From a bacterium (GTDB taxonomy: Bacteria; Krumholzibacteriota; Krumholzibacteriia; LZORAL124-64-63), in NCBI GenBank assembly GCA_016703265.1, contig JADJCK010000001.1, positions 248,001 to 312,000 on the forward strand: 64,000 bases of DNA, read 5' to 3'. Numbering within the stretch: the first letter of the stretch is position 1; each line of letters begins with the position of its first letter. Below, one piece after another: positions 61,698-64,000 of this stretch. Position numbers and translations under genes: made by a program. Under the pieces are notes generated by a model. It did no database searches, had not been told where the DNA came from, and saw only the letters and a list, made by a program, of their open reading frames with translations.

Positions 61698-62669
61698 TCA
61701 GTGGCCGCCCGCCAGCAGGGCCGGCAGGGCTTCGATTTCGTCGACGGTGCCGACGGGAATGAACTGTGTCTGGGGGTAGGCCCGCCGCGCCAGGCCCGTC
61801 AGGACCTTGCCCGGCCCCACCTCCAGCACGAACGGCGGCGGCGTTCCGCTGCCGGCCCCGCCGGCGATGAACTCCATGGTCTCGTGCCAGCGGACGGCCG
61901 ACACGAGCTGCCGCCCGAAACCGTCGCCGAGGGCGGCGGCTGTCGTCACCGGCCGTGCGCTGACGTTTGCCACCAGCGGCACCTGCGGATCGCCGATGGA
62001 GAGCGTGGCCAGGAACGCGCGGAAGCCGGCCGCCGCTCCTTCGAGCAGCGGCGAGTGGAAGGCGCCGCTCACGTTCAGGGCGATGACGCGCTTGGCACCG
62101 GCGGCCGTCAACGCCGGGCCGGCAGCGGCCACCGCGGCGACCTCGCCCGAGATGACGACCTGCGCGTCGGAGTTGTGGTTCGCCAGCACGACCACGCCAT
62201 GCTGCGCGCCGACTTCGCGGCAAACTTCGGCGACCTTGTCCGCCCCCAGTCCCATGACCGCCGCCATGGCGCCGGGCGTCTCGGTGCCGGCGGCAAACAT
62301 GAGTTCACCGCGGCGCCTGACCGCACGCAACGCGTCGGCCGGGCTGAGGGCGCCGGCCGCCGCCGCCGCACTGTACTCGCCGATCGAATGGCCGGCCACC
62401 AGTGAAGGCACGATCCCGCGTTCACGCAATGCCAGCACCACCGCCAGCGAATGCGCGAGGATCGCCGGTTGTGCGTGGTGGGTTTCGGTGAGCGTCTCCA
62501 GCGGGCCCTCGAACATGATGTGCGTCAGGCCGTAGCCGAGCACGCCGTCGACCCCGCGCAGGAACTCGCCGGCCGGCCCCTCCTGCGCCGCGAGGTCGCG
62601 GGCCATGCCCACGGCCTGCGACGCCTGGCCGGGGAAAATCATGGGAACGCTGTGAAGCTTGTTTTCCAT
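61698..62669 (-). CDS. fabD: Malonyl-CoA:ACP transacylase
   Basis: FabD (323 aa from the ATG at 62669, with CGGAGG upstream; the longer frame overlaps plsX). It starts MIFPGQASQAVGMARDL, has the nucleophile elbow VAGHSIGEYSAAAA and the later FHSPLLEGA block containing the catalytic His. It lies 28 bases after plsX. The fabH gene that usually lies between plsX and fabD is absent. Confidence 0.96.
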   Translation of the reverse strand: MENKLHSVPMIFPGQASQAVGMARDLAAQEGPAGEFLRGVDGVLGYGLTHIMFEGPLETLTETHHAQPAILAHSLAVVLALRERGIVPSLVAGHSIGEYSAAAAAGALSPADALRAVRRRGELMFAAGTETPGAMAAVMGLGADKVAEVCREVGAQHGVVVLANHNSDAQVVISGEVAAVAAAGPALTAAGAKRVIALNVSGAFHSPLLEGAAAGFRAFLATLSIGDPQVPLVANVSARPVTTAAALGDGFGRQLVSAVRWHETMEFIAGGAGSGTPPPFVLEVGPGKVLTGLARRAYPQTQFIPVGTVDEIEALPALLAGGH

Positions 62670-62697
62670 GGTGCCTCCGTTGGGGACGCTGCGCGAC

Positions 62698-63687
62698 TCA
62701 GGCGCCGGCCGCGGCGAGCTTGCCGGGCAGGTCATAGCGGACCTGCTCCCAGGCCTCCCGCACGGCGCTGGCGATGGCGCGCGAACTGCTGCGCCCGTGG
62801 GCGATGATGCTGACGCCGGAAACGCCGAGCAGCATGGCGCCGCCGTACACCTCGTACGAGAACTGGCGTCCGAGGAACCCGAGCACCGGCGCGAAGGCGG
62901 CGCGTTCCTGGTCGGTCAGGTCGGGCCGCTTGCTGAGCGCGCCCATGAAACGGGCGAAGCCCTCGACCACCTTCAACGTGTTGTTGCCGGTGTAGCCGTC
63001 CGTGACGACGACATCGCAGGGCCCGAGCATGAGCTGGTTGCCCTCGATGTTCCCGATGAAGTTCAGGCCCGACTGCGACAGGCGCTCCCAGGTCTCGATG
63101 TTGACCTTCGTGCCCTTCTTTGATTCGCCGCCGATGTTCAGCTGTCCGACCGCAGGCGAAGCGACACCAAGCACCTCGCGCGCGAACAGTGATCCCATGT
63201 GCGCGAAACTGACCAGGTGGTCGGCCGTGCACTCCGTGTTGGCCCCGGCGTCGAGCAGGAGCAGTTCACCCTTGACCGTGGGGATGCGCGTGGCGATGGC
63301 GGGCCGGTCGACACCGGGCAGCCGCTTGAGGATGATCAGGCTGGCCGCGACCATGGCGCCGGTGGAGCCGGCCGAGATGACAGCCTTCACGCGGCCCTGC
63401 TTCTGGTCGGTCATGGCGCGCACGATCGGGCTGTCGGGACGGTTGCGGATGGCCGCGGCCGGTTCCTCGCCCATCTCGATATCCTGCGTGCAGGCAACGA
63501 CAGACACGGGAAGGCCCTCGACGGGCAGGCCGGCGAGGGCTTCACGGATGCGCGTTTCGTCGCCGTACAGGGCCAGGCGGTAGGGCGAAGCGGCGGTCAG
63601 GCCGGCGATGGCGCCGGGCACGACGACCTGCGGACCGTGGTCGCCACCCATGGCGTCGACCGCAATGACGGGCCTGCTATCGTCCAC
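62698..63687 (-). CDS. plsX: Phosphate acyltransferase PlsX
   Basis: PlsX (329 aa) makes acyl-phosphate from acyl-ACP, the substrate of PlsY. The start is VIAVDAMGGDHGPQVVVPGAI. Typical blocks GSTGAMVAASLIILKRLPGVDRPAI and VVTDGYTGNNTLKVVEG follow. It follows rpmF with 137 bases between, and heads the fab genes. The partner plsY lies at the opposite end of the window. Confidence 0.97.
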   Translation of the reverse strand: MDDSRPVIAVDAMGGDHGPQVVVPGAIAGLTAASPYRLALYGDETRIREALAGLPVEGLPVSVVACTQDIEMGEEPAAAIRNRPDSPIVRAMTDQKQGRVKAVISAGSTGAMVAASLIILKRLPGVDRPAIATRIPTVKGELLLLDAGANTECTADHLVSFAHMGSLFAREVLGVASPAVGQLNIGGESKKGTKVNIETWERLSQSGLNFIGNIEGNQLMLGPCDVVVTDGYTGNNTLKVVEGFARFMGALSKRPDLTDQERAAFAPVLGFLGRQFSYEVYGGAMLLGVSGVSIIAHGRSSSRAIASAVREAWEQVRYDLPGKLAAAGA

Positions 63688-63824
63688 GGAGCCGACCTCC
63701 CTGCCGGTGCGGGCCCCGACTCCGGCAGGGGCCCAGCTGGCTGGACACTCCGGTGGCCCGGTTCAAGGCCGGACCGGGATGCTCCCGGCCCGGTTCCGTA
63801 TTGCCGCTTCCCGACGCCCGGAAG

Positions 63825-64000
63825 CTACTTCTCGACGACCAGGACTTCGCGGTCGCCGTAGTAGCCGCACTCGCGGCAGACGCGGTGGGGCAACCGCGGC
63901 GCACTGCAATGCGGGCACTTGTTCGGATCGGGCTTGGTCAGGTGCCAGTTGGCCCGGCGCAGGCCCTTGCGGGACTGCGAAGTCTTTTTGCGTGGGACAG
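63825..64000 (-). CDS. rpmF: 50S ribosomal protein L32, 5' end beyond the window
   Basis: At least 58 codons of L32: VPRKKTSQSRKGLRRANWHL, then the zinc-ribbon cysteines CPHC and CREC, ending GDREVLVVEK. Only the first one or two residues are outside the window. The rpmF-plsX-fab arrangement is widely conserved. Confidence 0.95.
   Translation of the reverse strand, partial: VPRKKTSQSRKGLRRANWHLTKPDPNKCPHCSAPRLPHRVCRECGYYGDREVLVVEK

Noticed and set aside
63677..63904. A 75-codon minus-strand frame near the right end
   Set aside because: It runs out of frame across the end of rpmF and into plsX; L32 in the other frame is clear.

Overview
The window is a GC-rich stretch of a bacterial chromosome, densely packed and mostly housekeeping. 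A lipopolysaccharide-assembly lipoprotein (LptE-like), other secreted lipoproteins and an outer-membrane-type protein point to a Gram-negative, two-membrane cell. A short RpoD-like sigma factor without region 1.1, a DUF4837-type lipoprotein and a stand-alone inositol-3-phosphate synthase would fit an uncultured lineage near the FCB superphylum (for example a Krumholzibacteria- or Eisenbacteria-like group). That placement is inference and is weakly supported. I saw no phage, insertion sequence, CRISPR array or rRNA.

Layout. 1-9988 (plus strand): der (5' truncated), plsY, gpsA, a MerR regulator, tRNA-Pro(GGG), a lipoprotein with two fibronectin-III domains and an FGE-like domain, a secreted unknown, then an overlapping run GT2-surE-pcm-membrane protein, tRNA-Pro(CGG), a LysM/LytM protein, apt and tRNA-Arg(CCT). 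10090-18599 (mixed): a frameshifted multi-pass membrane protein, a PqqD-like protein divergent from a small membrane protein, the minus-strand unit response regulator-lptE-holA-trxA, a sugar-phosphate transferase, and a divergent LPG-synthase-type membrane protein. 18634-21873 (minus): exopolysaccharide genes (UDP-sugar dehydrogenase, epimerase, SLBB export protein). 21981-31213 (minus): two small membrane proteins, tRNA-Arg(CCG), and rny-folD-polyprenyl synthase-PAP2-like-dxs-nadK-recN, with recN frameshifted. 31284-39374 (minus): 6S RNA, zapA, zapB-like, pheT, pheS, rplT, rpmI, infC, thrS, tRNA-Val. 39466-42634 (minus): primary-type sigma factor and dnaK. 42854-48648 (minus): a second sugar-transferase/glycosyltransferase locus interrupted by tRNA-Leu, tRNA-Cys and tRNA-Gly. 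49034-51123 (plus): inositol-3-phosphate synthase and a metallo-beta-lactamase-fold hydrolase. 51153-58318 (minus): an orphan ParA, an envelope module (TPR protein, secreted unknown, ECF sigma, anti-sigma, DUF4837-like lipoprotein, surface protein). 58370-64000 (minus): rpmF-plsX-fabD-fabG-acpP-fabF-rnc.

The genes cover phospholipid and fatty-acid synthesis (plsX, fab genes, plsY, gpsA), isoprenoid supply (dxs, polyprenyl synthase, PAP2-like), translation, and surface polysaccharide production by a Wzx/Wzy- or Wza-type route split over two loci. Promoters matching the sigma-70 consensus with 16-18 base spacers are easy to find, above all in front of tRNA genes, several of which carry an exact TTGACA box. 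The most notable items are a probable AUC start codon in infC, a 6S RNA between zapA and rny, two single-base frameshifts (recN and a membrane protein), degenerate active sites in the FGE-like and LytM-like proteins, and a structured sigma-factor leader. I did not find a convincing new multi-gene system; the envelope-stress module and the FnIII/FGE lipoprotein pair are the nearest candidates.
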